64,000 nt of DNA, taken from positions 1-64,000 of the IMG/VR virus record IMGVR_UViG_3300032050_000004. One strand, written 5' to 3'. The translations under genes were made by a program, and so were the position numbers. Source of the stretch: a virus. Below the pieces are notes generated by a model. The model ran no database searches and was not told the DNA's origin. It saw nothing but the letters and a program-made list of their open reading frames with translations. Each line of letters opens with the position of its first letter. The first letter of the stretch is position 1. Shown piece by piece: positions 35,781 through 44,527 of the stretch.

Positions 35781-37703
35781 ATGAATTTACGTTTAGAAAT
35801 AAGAGAGATAATAAAATCCATTTTAAATGAGGGAAAAAACCCATTTGAAGTAATGGATTATTATTTAAAAAATGAACCTGCTCTTATAAAAAAACTTACC
35901 ACAAAAGACAATGCTTTATTAAAGAGATTAGCTTATTTGGATATTGAATACAATCCGGAAAAATTAGAAGTTGGTAAAATATTTCCTTGGATATTAAACT
36001 TATGGAAAAAGGGCGATCCTGTTATTTTAAATTTAATATCTGGTACTCCAGATGCCAATTTACTTAACAAGTTTAAATCCTCTCAGGAATTATTTAATAA
36101 AGGTTCTTTTAAAAAATCTATAGGTGTTACTGATATTCAAAAATTCAAGAATGTAAATGATTTTATAGAAAAGGTAAGTGCAGCATTTATTGAACCTACT
36201 GAACTACCGGCTTTTGCAAATTTTAATGCTGATGAGATTAATAAAGATATTAAGGAAGGTATAATTGCAAGAACTAATTTATCTAATGACAATTTCTTTA
36301 TCATAACTCCATTAAAGAAAAAAGGAGCTTGTAAATATGGAAATGTTCATAATAAAGAAAATCAATGGTGTACTTCTAAGGTTGAAAACAACGCTTTTGA
36401 TTCTTACAAAGATGGTATTCTTTATATTTTTATGGATAAAAAAGATAATCTTAAATCTAAGTATCAGTTATTTTACAAAGAGGGAAGATTTCAATTCATG
36501 GATGAATTTAACAGACCTTTTAATTATGAAGGGTTTTTTGATGAAAACATAGATGTTTTTCAAAAGTTGTTTCCAAGCGTAGTAAAAAATTTAGAAAACA
36601 AAGAAGAAGGAGATCCAAAACTATTTAGTCAAATTATTAATTATTTTCCAAGATATTATAAAGAAATTTATTTTACGAATATAGAGAAATTTTCAAAAGG
36701 ATTATTAGCAGATTTAATTCAAATAAATCAAGGTAAAATAAATCCTGAAGAATTCTTCTCAAGTGAAAAAGTTGAGGAAATAGCGGGATTTGAATATGAT
36801 GATTTTACAGTATACAAAGATAGAATTGTTTTTGATTGTAGTTTAGATTCTATTAATGATGTATTACCAAATTATTTTTGGGCTTATAAAAATGGATATC
36901 AGTACTATGAATTTAATTCGGAAGAATTTGATTATATGTACAATTACATAAAAGAAGAAGATAAACCCAAATGGATAAGTGTCATAAAAATTTTTGATAA
37001 AGATTTTAAAGATGATGAATTCAACGATGATGGGACACTATATAGATCAATTACTGACGGGGTTACTGAAAAATACTTTGATAAACTTTTATACAATTTT
37101 TCTGGAGCATATGAAGAGGCAGTAAATAACGCACAATCAACATGGATTGATGGGGTTATGGATAAATGTCCTTTTGGAATTAGAAATGATTCGATAACTT
37201 TTGAATATAAAAAAGTAGCAGAATATTGTTTGCAAAGTAGCTATCTAAATCCAGAAAAATTTTTTGATATTATAGAGCGATGGATGGACAAAGAAGGAAT
37301 AACTGATGATAATTATTATGATTATTTTAATAATCAAATAGATTATAGTGAGGCAGAAAAAGCACTATCAGATGGTATAGATGAAATTATTGAAAATATA
37401 AAAGACGATGAAGAGCTTCAAGGAAGTTTAATAAACAAGGAAAAATTGGATAAGTTTATTAAAGATCTTAAATTTATAAAAGGATACAATGAATATTATT
37501 TAGATACAGAATTTGCTAGGATTAAAATTAAAAAAATAGATTTAGAAAATGACAGAATATTTATTCAATATTTTGAATTAAAAAATGATAAAAAACATGA
37601 AGGTTGGATAGGTATAGATGATTTACCTAGATATTCTACAACTCCAATGTTATTTGAAATTAAAAAAATAAGAGAAATTATAAGAGAATTATTAAATAAA
37701 TAA
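35781..37703 (+). CDS. Large leader-bearing virion protein with WCTS-type domain
   Basis: 640 residues. Leader MNLRLEIREIIKSILNE with LNE at 15-17. Around 170-250, ITPLKKKGACKYGNVHNKEN, QWCTSKV, then LYIFMDKKDNLKSKYQLFY and FQFMDEFNRP form a conserved phage domain with invariant Cys residues. Its function is unknown to me. The C-terminal 300 residues are acidic. A second protein with a related Cys domain is at 52850-54373. Confidence 0.7.
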   Translation: MNLRLEIREIIKSILNEGKNPFEVMDYYLKNEPALIKKLTTKDNALLKRLAYLDIEYNPEKLEVGKIFPWILNLWKKGDPVILNLISGTPDANLLNKFKSSQELFNKGSFKKSIGVTDIQKFKNVNDFIEKVSAAFIEPTELPAFANFNADEINKDIKEGIIARTNLSNDNFFIITPLKKKGACKYGNVHNKENQWCTSKVENNAFDSYKDGILYIFMDKKDNLKSKYQLFYKEGRFQFMDEFNRPFNYEGFFDENIDVFQKLFPSVVKNLENKEEGDPKLFSQIINYFPRYYKEIYFTNIEKFSKGLLADLIQINQGKINPEEFFSSEKVEEIAGFEYDDFTVYKDRIVFDCSLDSINDVLPNYFWAYKNGYQYYEFNSEEFDYMYNYIKEEDKPKWISVIKIFDKDFKDDEFNDDGTLYRSITDGVTEKYFDKLLYNFSGAYEEAVNNAQSTWIDGVMDKCPFGIRNDSITFEYKKVAEYCLQSSYLNPEKFFDIIERWMDKEGITDDNYYDYFNNQIDYSEAEKALSDGIDEIIENIKDDEELQGSLINKEKLDKFIKDLKFIKGYNEYYLDTEFARIKIKKIDLENDRIFIQYFELKNDKKHEGWIGIDDLPRYSTTPMLFEIKKIREIIRELLNK

Positions 37704-38108
37704 TTATTTTTTTGACGAGAAAAAAATATCTTTAGCAACAAAAAATCCTTTCTTTTTTTCAAGGTATGTAACTTGCCTTCCTTTGTCAAAGTCAAAATGC
37801 CATACGTTTTCTTCATCTTTTAAATATATAACATCAAAATAATTATGAACTTTTTCATAATCGGTTTCTATTTGGTATGTTGTATGGACTTCGTAGCATT
37901 TATTGTTCTCTAAAAAAAATATGATATTGTTCAGCTTTACACCATCAACAGTATGAATATAATCTGGAAGATCATCCATTATCTCTATGTTCTTATTTAA
38001 TTTGACTGAACTTATTATCTCATCATGTGATTTTCCAAAATATTTATAGCCTTGAGATATTGATAAATAGGGGATTATGATAAAAAGAATAATAAATATT
38101 TTTTTCAT
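37704..38108 (-). CDS. Exported small protein
   Basis: 134 residues. Signal peptide MKKIFIILFIIIPYLSISQG, mature part with YFGKSHDEIISSVKLN, similar to short Bacteroidota periplasmic proteins that begin FGKsxxxI. Its stop codon directly abuts that of the convergent 35781 gene with no terminator between. Possibly host-derived. Confidence 0.7.
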   Translation of the reverse strand: MKKIFIILFIIIPYLSISQGYKYFGKSHDEIISSVKLNKNIEIMDDLPDYIHTVDGVKLNNIIFFLENNKCYEVHTTYQIETDYEKVHNYFDVIYLKDEENVWHFDFDKGRQVTYLEKKKGFFVAKDIFFSSKK

Positions 38109-38164
38109 TTCTTAATTTATTTAGGAGACTAAATTAATAAAAAAATGATAATAAAAAAACATAT

Positions 38165-38175
38165 AATATTTATTT
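38165..38175 (+). promoter_or_regulatory. Late-type promoter motif
   Basis: AATATTTATTT, 13 nt before the ATG at 38189. Confidence 0.45.
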
Positions 38176-38188
38176 AAAAGTTAAATAA

Positions 38189-38476
38189 ATGAATAAAATA
38201 GAATTAGAATATAAATTAAGAAATCAGATTAGGTCTATTTTAAGAGAATCTGTATCAGAAAATAGAGAAATTGCTTTAGGTCATGAAGAAATTGATGCTT
38301 TAGAAAAAACTCTAAAACCAGATGAGTATGTTTGGTTAGATGACAGAACCGGTAATTTAACTGGTGAAAAAGTAACAAAAAAAGAATATCTAAAAAGGAT
38401 GTTGAGACGTGCAGTAGATGATAAAAAGTGGGACAAAGTCCAATCTGCTATTTTATTTTTAGATACTCAAATTTAA
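38189..38476 (+). CDS. Leader-bearing putative virion protein
   Basis: 95 residues: leader MNKIELEYKLRNQIRSILRE (LRE 18-20), then VSENREIALGHEEIDALEKT and a basic KKEYLKRMLRRAVDDKKWDK helix. Unknown role. Confidence 0.65.
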   Translation: MNKIELEYKLRNQIRSILRESVSENREIALGHEEIDALEKTLKPDEYVWLDDRTGNLTGEKVTKKEYLKRMLRRAVDDKKWDKVQSAILFLDTQI

Positions 38477-38537
38477 GAAAAAAATTTTTTTTAACAAATT
38501 GCGGTTTTTAAAAATTGGTTCATATTTATGTCCAATT

Positions 38538-38639
38538 ATGTTGAAAAGACCTAGCCGACACACGAAGATTTATAAACCAAAAAAAGAAGAATCCCTTCCT
38601 AAAAGAAGGGATTTTTTTTTGTCAAATTGTAACCTTTAA
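38538..38639 (+). CDS. Possible 33-residue basic peptide
   Basis: ATG at 38538, stop at 38639: MLKRPSRHTKIYKPKKEESL, then PKRRDFF. A CATATTTATG late-like motif is 10 nt upstream. Its second half overlaps the terminator hairpin at 38591-38620, so it may be spurious. Confidence 0.3.
   Translation: MLKRPSRHTKIYKPKKEESLPKRRDFFLSNCNL
38591..38620 (+). terminator. Intrinsic terminator
   Basis: AATCCCTTC/GAAGGGATT stem with T10. Confidence 0.8.
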
Positions 38640-38653
38640 AAAAAATAAATTAT

Positions 38654-39484
38654 ATGAAAAACACAGAAATCTACAATGAATTAGTCCAAAAGATGAGAGA
38701 ATTCTTTTTGGCAAAGAACTTCAAAGAAGTTCCTGCACAGTCACGTCTGTCAATTTTAGCAGCGTGTGAAAATCCACATTCAGTAAAAACATTTGAATAT
38801 GGTGGTTTATTATGGCCCTTACCACAAACAGGTCAAATGTGGTTGGAATATGAACTTCTTAAAAATCCAGATTGGAATGGTGTTTTTTGTATTTCTACTT
38901 CTTATAGAGAAGAAAAAAATCCAATTCCCGGAAGACATGAATTGATTTTCCCAATGTTTGAATTTGAATCTAAGGGTGATATGAAAGTTCTTTTAAAATT
39001 AGAGAGTGAATTATTAGCACATTTAGGATTTGATTCTCCAATAGAAGTTAATTATGAAGATGTTTGCGAGGAATATGGTGGAGTAAAAATTTTAGAAAAT
39101 GAGCATGAAACAAAAATGTGGGAAGAAAAAGGATCTGTAATTTCACTTCAAAATTTCCCTTTAAGAACAAATCCTTTCTGGAACATGAAACATAATTCAG
39201 AGGGTATTTTCAATAAAGTCGATGTTATATTATACGGTCAAGAGACAATAGGATCTGCAGAGAGAAGTTGTGATGTAGAAAAAATGAGAGAGATGTTTTA
39301 TACCATTGAAAATGGTGGTTATTGCAATAAACTTTTTGAATTATTCGGTAAAGAGAGAGTAGAAAATGAATTAGAAGAGTTCTTAAATTTATATTTCTTT
39401 CCGAGATTTGGTGCTGGAATTGGTATGACTAGATTGGCAAGAGCATATCAATTAATGAAGGAAGAGAAATTAGTTATGGCATAA
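38654..39484 (+). CDS. Class II aminoacyl-tRNA synthetase-like protein (AsnRS/AspRS core)
   Basis: 276 residues, about the catalytic core only. Motif 2 CISTSYREEKNPIPGRHELI has the arginine at 85, FPMFEFE follows, ERSCDVEKMREMFY is a signature of the Asp/Asn subclass, and motif 3 GAGIGMTRLARA lies near the C-terminus. No anticodon-binding domain. Such truncated AsnRS-like proteins include archaeal asparagine synthetases, so amino-acid activation or asparagine synthesis is more likely than tRNA charging. No leader. Has its own terminator. Confidence 0.82.
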   Translation: MKNTEIYNELVQKMREFFLAKNFKEVPAQSRLSILAACENPHSVKTFEYGGLLWPLPQTGQMWLEYELLKNPDWNGVFCISTSYREEKNPIPGRHELIFPMFEFESKGDMKVLLKLESELLAHLGFDSPIEVNYEDVCEEYGGVKILENEHETKMWEEKGSVISLQNFPLRTNPFWNMKHNSEGIFNKVDVILYGQETIGSAERSCDVEKMREMFYTIENGGYCNKLFELFGKERVENELEEFLNLYFFPRFGAGIGMTRLARAYQLMKEEKLVMA

Positions 39485-39490
39485 TAAATA

Positions 39491-39521
39491 ATCCCCCCCA
39501 AGAAATTGGGGGGTTTTTTTA
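39491..39521 (+). terminator. Terminator after the aaRS-like gene
   Basis: CCCCCCAA/TTGGGGGG stem with T7. Confidence 0.85.
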
Positions 39522-39522
39522 T

Positions 39523-39532
39523 CTATTTATTT
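39523..39532 (+). promoter_or_regulatory. Late-type promoter motif
   Basis: CTATTTATTT, 2 nt before the ATG at 39535. Confidence 0.55.
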
Positions 39533-39534
39533 GT

Positions 39535-40104
39535 ATGAATTTATTGCGTAAAAAAATTAAGGAGATTATTCAGGAAATTTATTTGAATGAATTTACTGAC
39601 GATGAATATGCAACTATAAAATCCCAATATTCTGATAAAAGAATAATTTTAAGTCATGAAAATGAAATTGACTTTTATCCAAGAGATGAACATCAAAGAA
39701 TAACTTATAAACCCAAAGGTTTGTGGTATGGATTCGGAACTTCTTGGCTAGAGTGGGTCAGATCCGAAATGCCAGACTGGGAAAAAGATTATAAAAGTAT
39801 TTTCTTATTGGAAATTAATGAAAGTTCGGTTTTAAAATTAAGCAGTAAGGAAGAATTGATAGAATTTACTAAAAACTATTCTCCTTCACACAATTCAATA
39901 GGACCATCTTCAACATCTTATTCTGAAAGAAATTTGATTGATTGGTCAATGGTTGCAAATAAATATGCTGGCATAGAAATAAATCCTTATATCTATTCAG
40001 CAAGGATGGATGAATTTACAAATTGGTATTATCCATGGGACGTTGCTTCAGGATGTATTTGGAGAAAAAGTGGTATAAAATCAATTAATAAAATTGATTT
40101 ATAA
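39535..40104 (+). CDS. Leader-bearing ADP-ribosyltransferase-like protein
   Basis: 189 residues. Leader MNLLRKKIKEIIQEIYLNE (IQE 12-14 or LNE 17-19). KPKGLWYG (59-66) followed by WLEWV, a FLLEINESSVLKL strand, YAGIEINPY and WDVASGCIW (168-176) match a phage family I read as an ADP-ribosyltransferase-fold protein (K/R-P-x-GLW start, WDxxSGCIW end). If correct, it is a capsid-delivered NAD-using enzyme like T4 Alt. The fold call is by motif memory only. Confidence 0.65.
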   Translation: MNLLRKKIKEIIQEIYLNEFTDDEYATIKSQYSDKRIILSHENEIDFYPRDEHQRITYKPKGLWYGFGTSWLEWVRSEMPDWEKDYKSIFLLEINESSVLKLSSKEELIEFTKNYSPSHNSIGPSSTSYSERNLIDWSMVANKYAGIEINPYIYSARMDEFTNWYYPWDVASGCIWRKSGIKSINKIDL

Positions 40105-40105
40105 T

Positions 40106-42514
40106 TTATTTTTCAATAACAAATCTTGATTGAAGAGTTTTTTCATCACCCAATATTACTAATTGATATAATCCATTACTTAATTTATTGAGGTCAAAAA
40201 CTAAATAATTTATATCTTTCAATAAATTTAAATTTTGACTAAACACCTCTCTTTGATTAGTATCATAAATTTTTAACAAATAATTTTCTTCTTTTTCACT
40301 AAAAATATTTATTTGAACTAGACCGGTAGAAGGATTGGGAAATAATTCCAAATGTTCTTTTGGGGTACTTTTTATTTCTCTGCAACTAAAATTTATAGGT
40401 AATGCTTTATTGAAACTTTGACCACAATCGTTTTTACTTTTTACTCTAATTCCATTTGTAGAATTTGAACCGAAATTTACATTTACATTTGTAAATGGAG
40501 TTGTCAATTTATTTGTGGTGGATGTAATTCCACCAGCAGTTATAGTTGATCCGAAAGGAGCTATCCACTCGTAATTAATTGCATTATAAACTGGTAGAAT
40601 TGAATATTGAACATTTTGTTGACCGGCACATGGATTTGCATTTCCTGTAATTACTCCGGGTAATTGAGGTATTGATTTTATTAATTGAATTCGATTGCTA
40701 CTAGATCCACATACATTACTTCCGTTTACTTGCAATGTAACATCAGTAAAATTATTATCAAAATTGATATAGACGGAATCTGTTCCTTGTCCAAATGCAA
40801 TAATTCCTCCATTACCTATAAAACTCCAATTATACTGAACTCCTCCAACTTCATTTACGCTATAAATCTCAGCAGAATTACAAACTCCATAAAAATTGCC
40901 TTTAATTTTACTCGGAGTAGATGGTGCAGTTTTTACCCAAACAAAAAGGGATTCAGCAGGAGAAGTTCCACAAGAGTTATTTGCTGTAACTACCAAATGT
41001 CCATTGGTAGTTCCAGCATTTACGCTAATTGAATTTGTATTTGAATTTCCGACCCAACCACTAGGTAAAATCCAAGTATAAGAAGTTGCTCCGGGAACAG
41101 CAGTACAAGTATATGTAGCTGTATTACTAATATTTAAACAAATAGTTCTCGGTCCTAATATTGTATCTGGTTTAGTTGGACATGGTAAACAAGGCGACAA
41201 ACAACTTGATGTGTTAATGTTGTTTAACATTAAATTTGTTGGTTGTGGACCGAATCCGTTATTAAAATTAATTCCAACACTACTTAACAAATGACAATAA
41301 GACATTATTGTTCCACCATTGCTTGGTATTGGTCCCACTAAACACGAACCACTAGAATAACCAGCTGTTGGACCACATCCATCTATTGCGGTGTTATTAC
41401 CATTCCAAACACAATCATGTGTGTGTCTTGAACCTAATAGATGACCTTGTTCATGACTTAAAACATTTACTGTCCAAGAATAAGTTGGAACCACTTGATA
41501 AGTTGTATTGATATCGGAATATGCCATTTTGTATCTCGATTGAGATGAGCATAAGCCATCGACGTAAGCAATTCCTCCACTACCTGTATATCCAACTAAA
41601 TGTGCAAGATCACCATTGAAAGAAGTTCTATAGTTTCCAAATTGATTTAAGAAGTCACCAGTACTTGGTCCTGTATAAGGATCTGTTGTTGTCCAAACGA
41701 AAATAGTTGATAAATTAATATTTATTCCATCGTTTGCATACAGTGTTGCAACTTGGTTAAAAGCTCCTTGAATATATGTGTTTACGTTTGCAACATTTCC
41801 TTTATTTAAAAAAATATCATAATCAACCTCATAATAAAAATCTACACAATTTATTGAAGTCGTATTTATTGGATATTTAGATATTTGATTATTTGAAATT
41901 TTTCCGGGAACATTCAAATAATCACAATTATAATTTGGGATGTCGACTAAATTTACATCTCCATACATAATATATCGATCTTCTTTTAATAATTTACCTA
42001 TTGTTACATTATCAAAATCGTCGCTATAAAATCCAATAATTTCATTATTAGAAAATGTAAATGATGCAATTGAATAATAATTTCCATTCACTATGCCACG
42101 ATAGTGAACAATAGTATCTTTAATTTCAAAACAAGAGTTTTTATCTGTACTTAAATAAAAATCATCAGATAAAATATCTGTTTTATATAATAATAATTCA
42201 ATACAATAATTTTCTACTACAGGTATTTTTAATCTCAGTAAATCAGGTTGAGATTCTATTATTTGATTTTTTACAGAGTTGTCAATGCTTAATAATGTAT
42301 AATCTCCAAGTTCATTGAAAATGTTTTCTGGCTCTCTTTCCCTAGACAATTGAAAGGGTTCAAAAGTTTGAAAATAATTATTTGCATCTACCAGAGTATT
42401 AATTTTCTTTGACACTTGTCCAATCTGTTCTCTATCTTTAGAATATGAATCTATTGGTAAAAAGACAATAAATATCCATGCAATTAAATTGCTAAGAAGA
42501 CTAAAATTTTTCAT
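40106..42514 (-). CDS. Secreted M12-type metalloprotease with T9SS sorting domain
   Basis: 802 residues. Signal peptide 1-24. The prodomain-like part is followed by a reprolysin-type catalytic domain with HEQGHLLGSRHTH (H354, E355, H358, H364 as zinc ligands/acid) and a downstream GGTIMSYCH Met-turn. Then come two or three PKD/Ig-like domains. A C-terminal sorting domain at about 725-802 (LELFPNPSTG, VQINIF, LKIYDTNQREVF, GLYQLVI) directs export through the type IX system and surface attachment. Presence in a phage genome is unusual. A host-type -7 box TATATTTG lies at 42541-42548. Confidence 0.9.
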   Translation of the reverse strand: MKNFSLLSNLIAWIFIVFLPIDSYSKDREQIGQVSKKINTLVDANNYFQTFEPFQLSREREPENIFNELGDYTLLSIDNSVKNQIIESQPDLLRLKIPVVENYCIELLLYKTDILSDDFYLSTDKNSCFEIKDTIVHYRGIVNGNYYSIASFTFSNNEIIGFYSDDFDNVTIGKLLKEDRYIMYGDVNLVDIPNYNCDYLNVPGKISNNQISKYPINTTSINCVDFYYEVDYDIFLNKGNVANVNTYIQGAFNQVATLYANDGININLSTIFVWTTTDPYTGPSTGDFLNQFGNYRTSFNGDLAHLVGYTGSGGIAYVDGLCSSQSRYKMAYSDINTTYQVVPTYSWTVNVLSHEQGHLLGSRHTHDCVWNGNNTAIDGCGPTAGYSSGSCLVGPIPSNGGTIMSYCHLLSSVGINFNNGFGPQPTNLMLNNINTSSCLSPCLPCPTKPDTILGPRTICLNISNTATYTCTAVPGATSYTWILPSGWVGNSNTNSISVNAGTTNGHLVVTANNSCGTSPAESLFVWVKTAPSTPSKIKGNFYGVCNSAEIYSVNEVGGVQYNWSFIGNGGIIAFGQGTDSVYINFDNNFTDVTLQVNGSNVCGSSSNRIQLIKSIPQLPGVITGNANPCAGQQNVQYSILPVYNAINYEWIAPFGSTITAGGITSTTNKLTTPFTNVNVNFGSNSTNGIRVKSKNDCGQSFNKALPINFSCREIKSTPKEHLELFPNPSTGLVQINIFSEKEENYLLKIYDTNQREVFSQNLNLLKDINYLVFDLNKLSNGLYQLVILGDEKTLQSRFVIEK

Positions 42515-42540
42515 TATTAAAAATATTAAATTATTAAATA

Positions 42541-42548
42541 CAAATATA
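42541..42548 (-). promoter_or_regulatory. Host-type -7 box for the protease gene
   Basis: TATATTTG on the minus strand fits the Bacteroidota TAnnTTTG element. Upstream DNA is rich in TTTG but none is exactly 19 nt away, so the -33 assignment is open. Confidence 0.45.
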
Positions 42549-42625
42549 CAAATACAAATTCAAACAAAGAACAAATGAAGTTCTAAGTTACGACACATAT
42601 ATAATGAAAAATACCCTAAAAAAAA

Positions 42626-42925
42626 TTATAACGATTCTTCTCCAGAACCAGAGTTGTTCTCGTTTTTGTTTTTAGAAGTCAGATATTTGTCGACAGATGC
42701 AATTCCGAATGCACCTAGTGTAATCCACAAAAATCCGTCATAAATAAATTCATTAATGTGTAATTGTTGTCCCATTGCTCCTGTAACTATGTCTACAACG
42801 AAGCAAACAACCATCATGATGAAAGAACTAAATCCAACAACTGATTTTTCATTAATATCGTTGTCATCCATAAACATTTTCTTGAAGAAGTTTTCTACTT
42901 TCTTCTGATTTTCTTTAGTAGTCAT
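42626..42925 (-). CDS. Small two-helix membrane protein, holin-like
   Basis: 99 residues: charged N-terminus, helices at about 29-49 (VVGFSSFIMMVVCFVVDIVT) and 62-80 (DGFLWITLGAFGIASVD), and an acidic tail. The layout fits a holin or a virion membrane protein; an FGxxSVDKYL-like phrase recurs in other phage membrane proteins. An unusual TTTTG pentamer repeat lies just upstream (about 42929-42950). Confidence 0.6.
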   Translation of the reverse strand: MTTKENQKKVENFFKKMFMDDNDINEKSVVGFSSFIMMVVCFVVDIVTGAMGQQLHINEFIYDGFLWITLGAFGIASVDKYLTSKNKNENNSGSGEESL

Positions 42926-42928
42926 TGT

Positions 42929-42951
42929 GTTTTGTTTTGTTTTGTTTTGTT
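42929..42951. repeat. TTTTG pentanucleotide repeat
   Basis: GTTTT units in tandem (about four and a half) between the late motif AAATAAATATAG (42953-42964) and the ATG at 42925. Could vary by slippage and change promoter-to-start distance. Confidence 0.6.
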
Positions 42952-42991
42952 TAAATAAATATAGAGAAATAATTAAAAAAAAATATGTAAA

Positions 42992-43618
42992 TTAAGCAGA
43001 GTAGCCAAATTCCATAATACTATCTCCGTTACCGTAAATGTTTTTTGCTTTTACTTTTTTAGACAATATTTTAAAATTATTACCTAAATGTGCTTTTCCG
43101 TGATCGACAGCATATTGCCTTACAGTTGTAACCCAGTCTCCATCATTTATTACAGATAGTTTTTCATCTTGTTTTGGAGTTTCCTTGAGTCTTTTTAATT
43201 CATCATAAATGAAATCATAATATTGGGAAGAATTTTGCCAATTACCTACACCATTGGGTAACTTTCCATATTTAAGTATAAAAGCTTTATGTTTTTCTAA
43301 TTCATCTATTTTTTCCGATATTGTCAAAATTCTTGGAATAGATCTATAAATAGTAACAGTAGCATTGGGTTTATCTTTCAAAGATTGAATTATGCTTACT
43401 GCCAATTGATCGTTTGGATCTCCTGTACCAAAATATCTTGCTGCATTCGAAGTGTAAATATCTTCACCAAAAGAGTTGGTCATATTATAAATTGGACTGG
43501 AGTATGAATCGCTGGCATGTGGTGCCTGATGTTCTCCTCTATAATCAAAAGGTCCAAGATTACTATAAACTTCTTTTATAGTAGAACGTATTAAATTTAT
43601 TAATTTAATTTTAGACAT
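42992..43618 (-). CDS. Leader-bearing ADP-ribosyltransferase-like protein
   Basis: 208 residues. Leader MSKIKLINLIRSTIKE (IKE 14-16). ATVTIYRSIP (R92), INDGDWVTTVRQYAVDHG (157-174) and DSIMEFGY (E203) follow the R ... T/S ... E order of ARTs in phage-encoded proteins with VYRAvP ... NDGDWV ... YAxxH ... EwGY. Helical insert between 100 and 150. With 39535-40104 it makes two candidate packaged ADP-ribosylating enzymes. Late motif CTATTTATTT at 43622-43631. Confidence 0.72.
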   Translation of the reverse strand: MSKIKLINLIRSTIKEVYSNLGPFDYRGEHQAPHASDSYSSPIYNMTNSFGEDIYTSNAARYFGTGDPNDQLAVSIIQSLKDKPNATVTIYRSIPRILTISEKIDELEKHKAFILKYGKLPNGVGNWQNSSQYYDFIYDELKRLKETPKQDEKLSVINDGDWVTTVRQYAVDHGKAHLGNNFKILSKKVKAKNIYGNGDSIMEFGYSA

Positions 43619-43621
43619 CTC

Positions 43622-43631
43622 AAATAAATAG
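43622..43631 (-). promoter_or_regulatory. Late-type promoter motif
   Basis: CTATTTATTT, 4 nt before the ATG at 43618. Confidence 0.55.
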
Positions 43632-43647
43632 TGTCTTAAATATTAAA

Positions 43648-44028
43648 TCAATATGTGCTCAAGTTAAATTCCTGAGAATAATTTCCGGATGTTGATAGTA
43701 TTATACAACGATAATTTCGGTATGGAAACAAGGAATTATAATCAACATAAGTTGTAATTGGGGTATTAAAAAACATGGGGGTAACAATTTTCCACCATCT
43801 TCCATTTATAAATTCTGTTCCAAAACTATTATCTTGAACCAATAAATAATAACCATTGTTTTGTGGACAAAAAAGATAAAAATTAACCCTTACAATAGCT
43901 GGTGAATAAAATTTATTAATAGTATAGTTATTGTAATCTACTCTTTCGTTGCAATAATAATCATCATCTATGTAACATGAATTTACAAACACAGATAAGA
44001 ATAATAATATACCAAATAATCTTTTCAT
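43648..44028 (-). CDS. Lipoprotein of unknown function
   Basis: 126 residues. MKRLFGILLFLSVFVNSC with a lipid cysteine at 18, then an acidic tyrosine-rich patch (YIDDDYYCNERVDYNNY). Beta-rich remainder. Probably outer-membrane anchored. Downstream of another lipoprotein gene (44063). Confidence 0.7.
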   Translation of the reverse strand: MKRLFGILLFLSVFVNSCYIDDDYYCNERVDYNNYTINKFYSPAIVRVNFYLFCPQNNGYYLLVQDNSFGTEFINGRWWKIVTPMFFNTPITTYVDYNSLFPYRNYRCIILSTSGNYSQEFNLSTY

Positions 44029-44062
44029 TTTTTTACTAAATATAACTATAAAAATAAAAAAA

Positions 44063-44329
44063 TCATCTAATAGTATCTCCTTCTTGCCAGTAACTGGAAA
44101 GCCAAGTTGGAATTTTCACATAAACATATCTTTTCTTTTCATAGTTATACATAGAGACATTAGAGAAATTTTTATCACCTTCATTAATGGATATGATTAC
44201 ATATTCTCTGTATTCATCTACCCTGAATTCATCTAAAAGTTTATTTGATGTTTTTAACCCTTTAGTATCTCTACAACTAAAAGAAATCAATAAAAAAATA
44301 AAAAAACTTATTAATATTTTGTATTTCAT
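44063..44329 (-). CDS. Small lipoprotein of unknown function
   Basis: 88 residues: MKYKILISFFIFLLISFSC with lipid cysteine at 19, then RDTKGLKTSNKLLDEFRVDE. Unrecognised. 34 nt upstream of 43648-44028 in the same direction. Confidence 0.65.
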   Translation of the reverse strand: MKYKILISFFIFLLISFSCRDTKGLKTSNKLLDEFRVDEYREYVIISINEGDKNFSNVSMYNYEKKRYVYVKIPTWLSSYWQEGDTIR

Positions 44330-44474
44330 TTTGAATAGATTTGATAGAATTTAGGACAATAATTTGTTTAAGTAAGTATGATTATGTGATTGATTTACAA
44401 ATAAATAGTTTAATATTATAATTATTTCCAAAATAAAATGATATTTATAGGTGTCAAATTTGGGTGAACAATAG

Positions 44475-44505
44475 TTTATTGTAGGCGAATAGTTTATTAT
44501 CTTTG
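44475..44505 (+). promoter_or_regulatory. Host-type promoter for 44528-45388
   Basis: TTTA, 19-nt spacer, TATCTTTG. Matches Bacteroidota TTTG-N19-TAnnTTTG with one mismatch in the -33 box. 22 nt before the ATG. Confidence 0.6.
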
Positions 44506-44527
44506 ACTAAACTTTAAAAAAAAGACC

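Noticed and set aside
40685-41032. 115-codon plus-strand ORF
   Set aside because: Antisense to the T9SS protease gene, no start signals.
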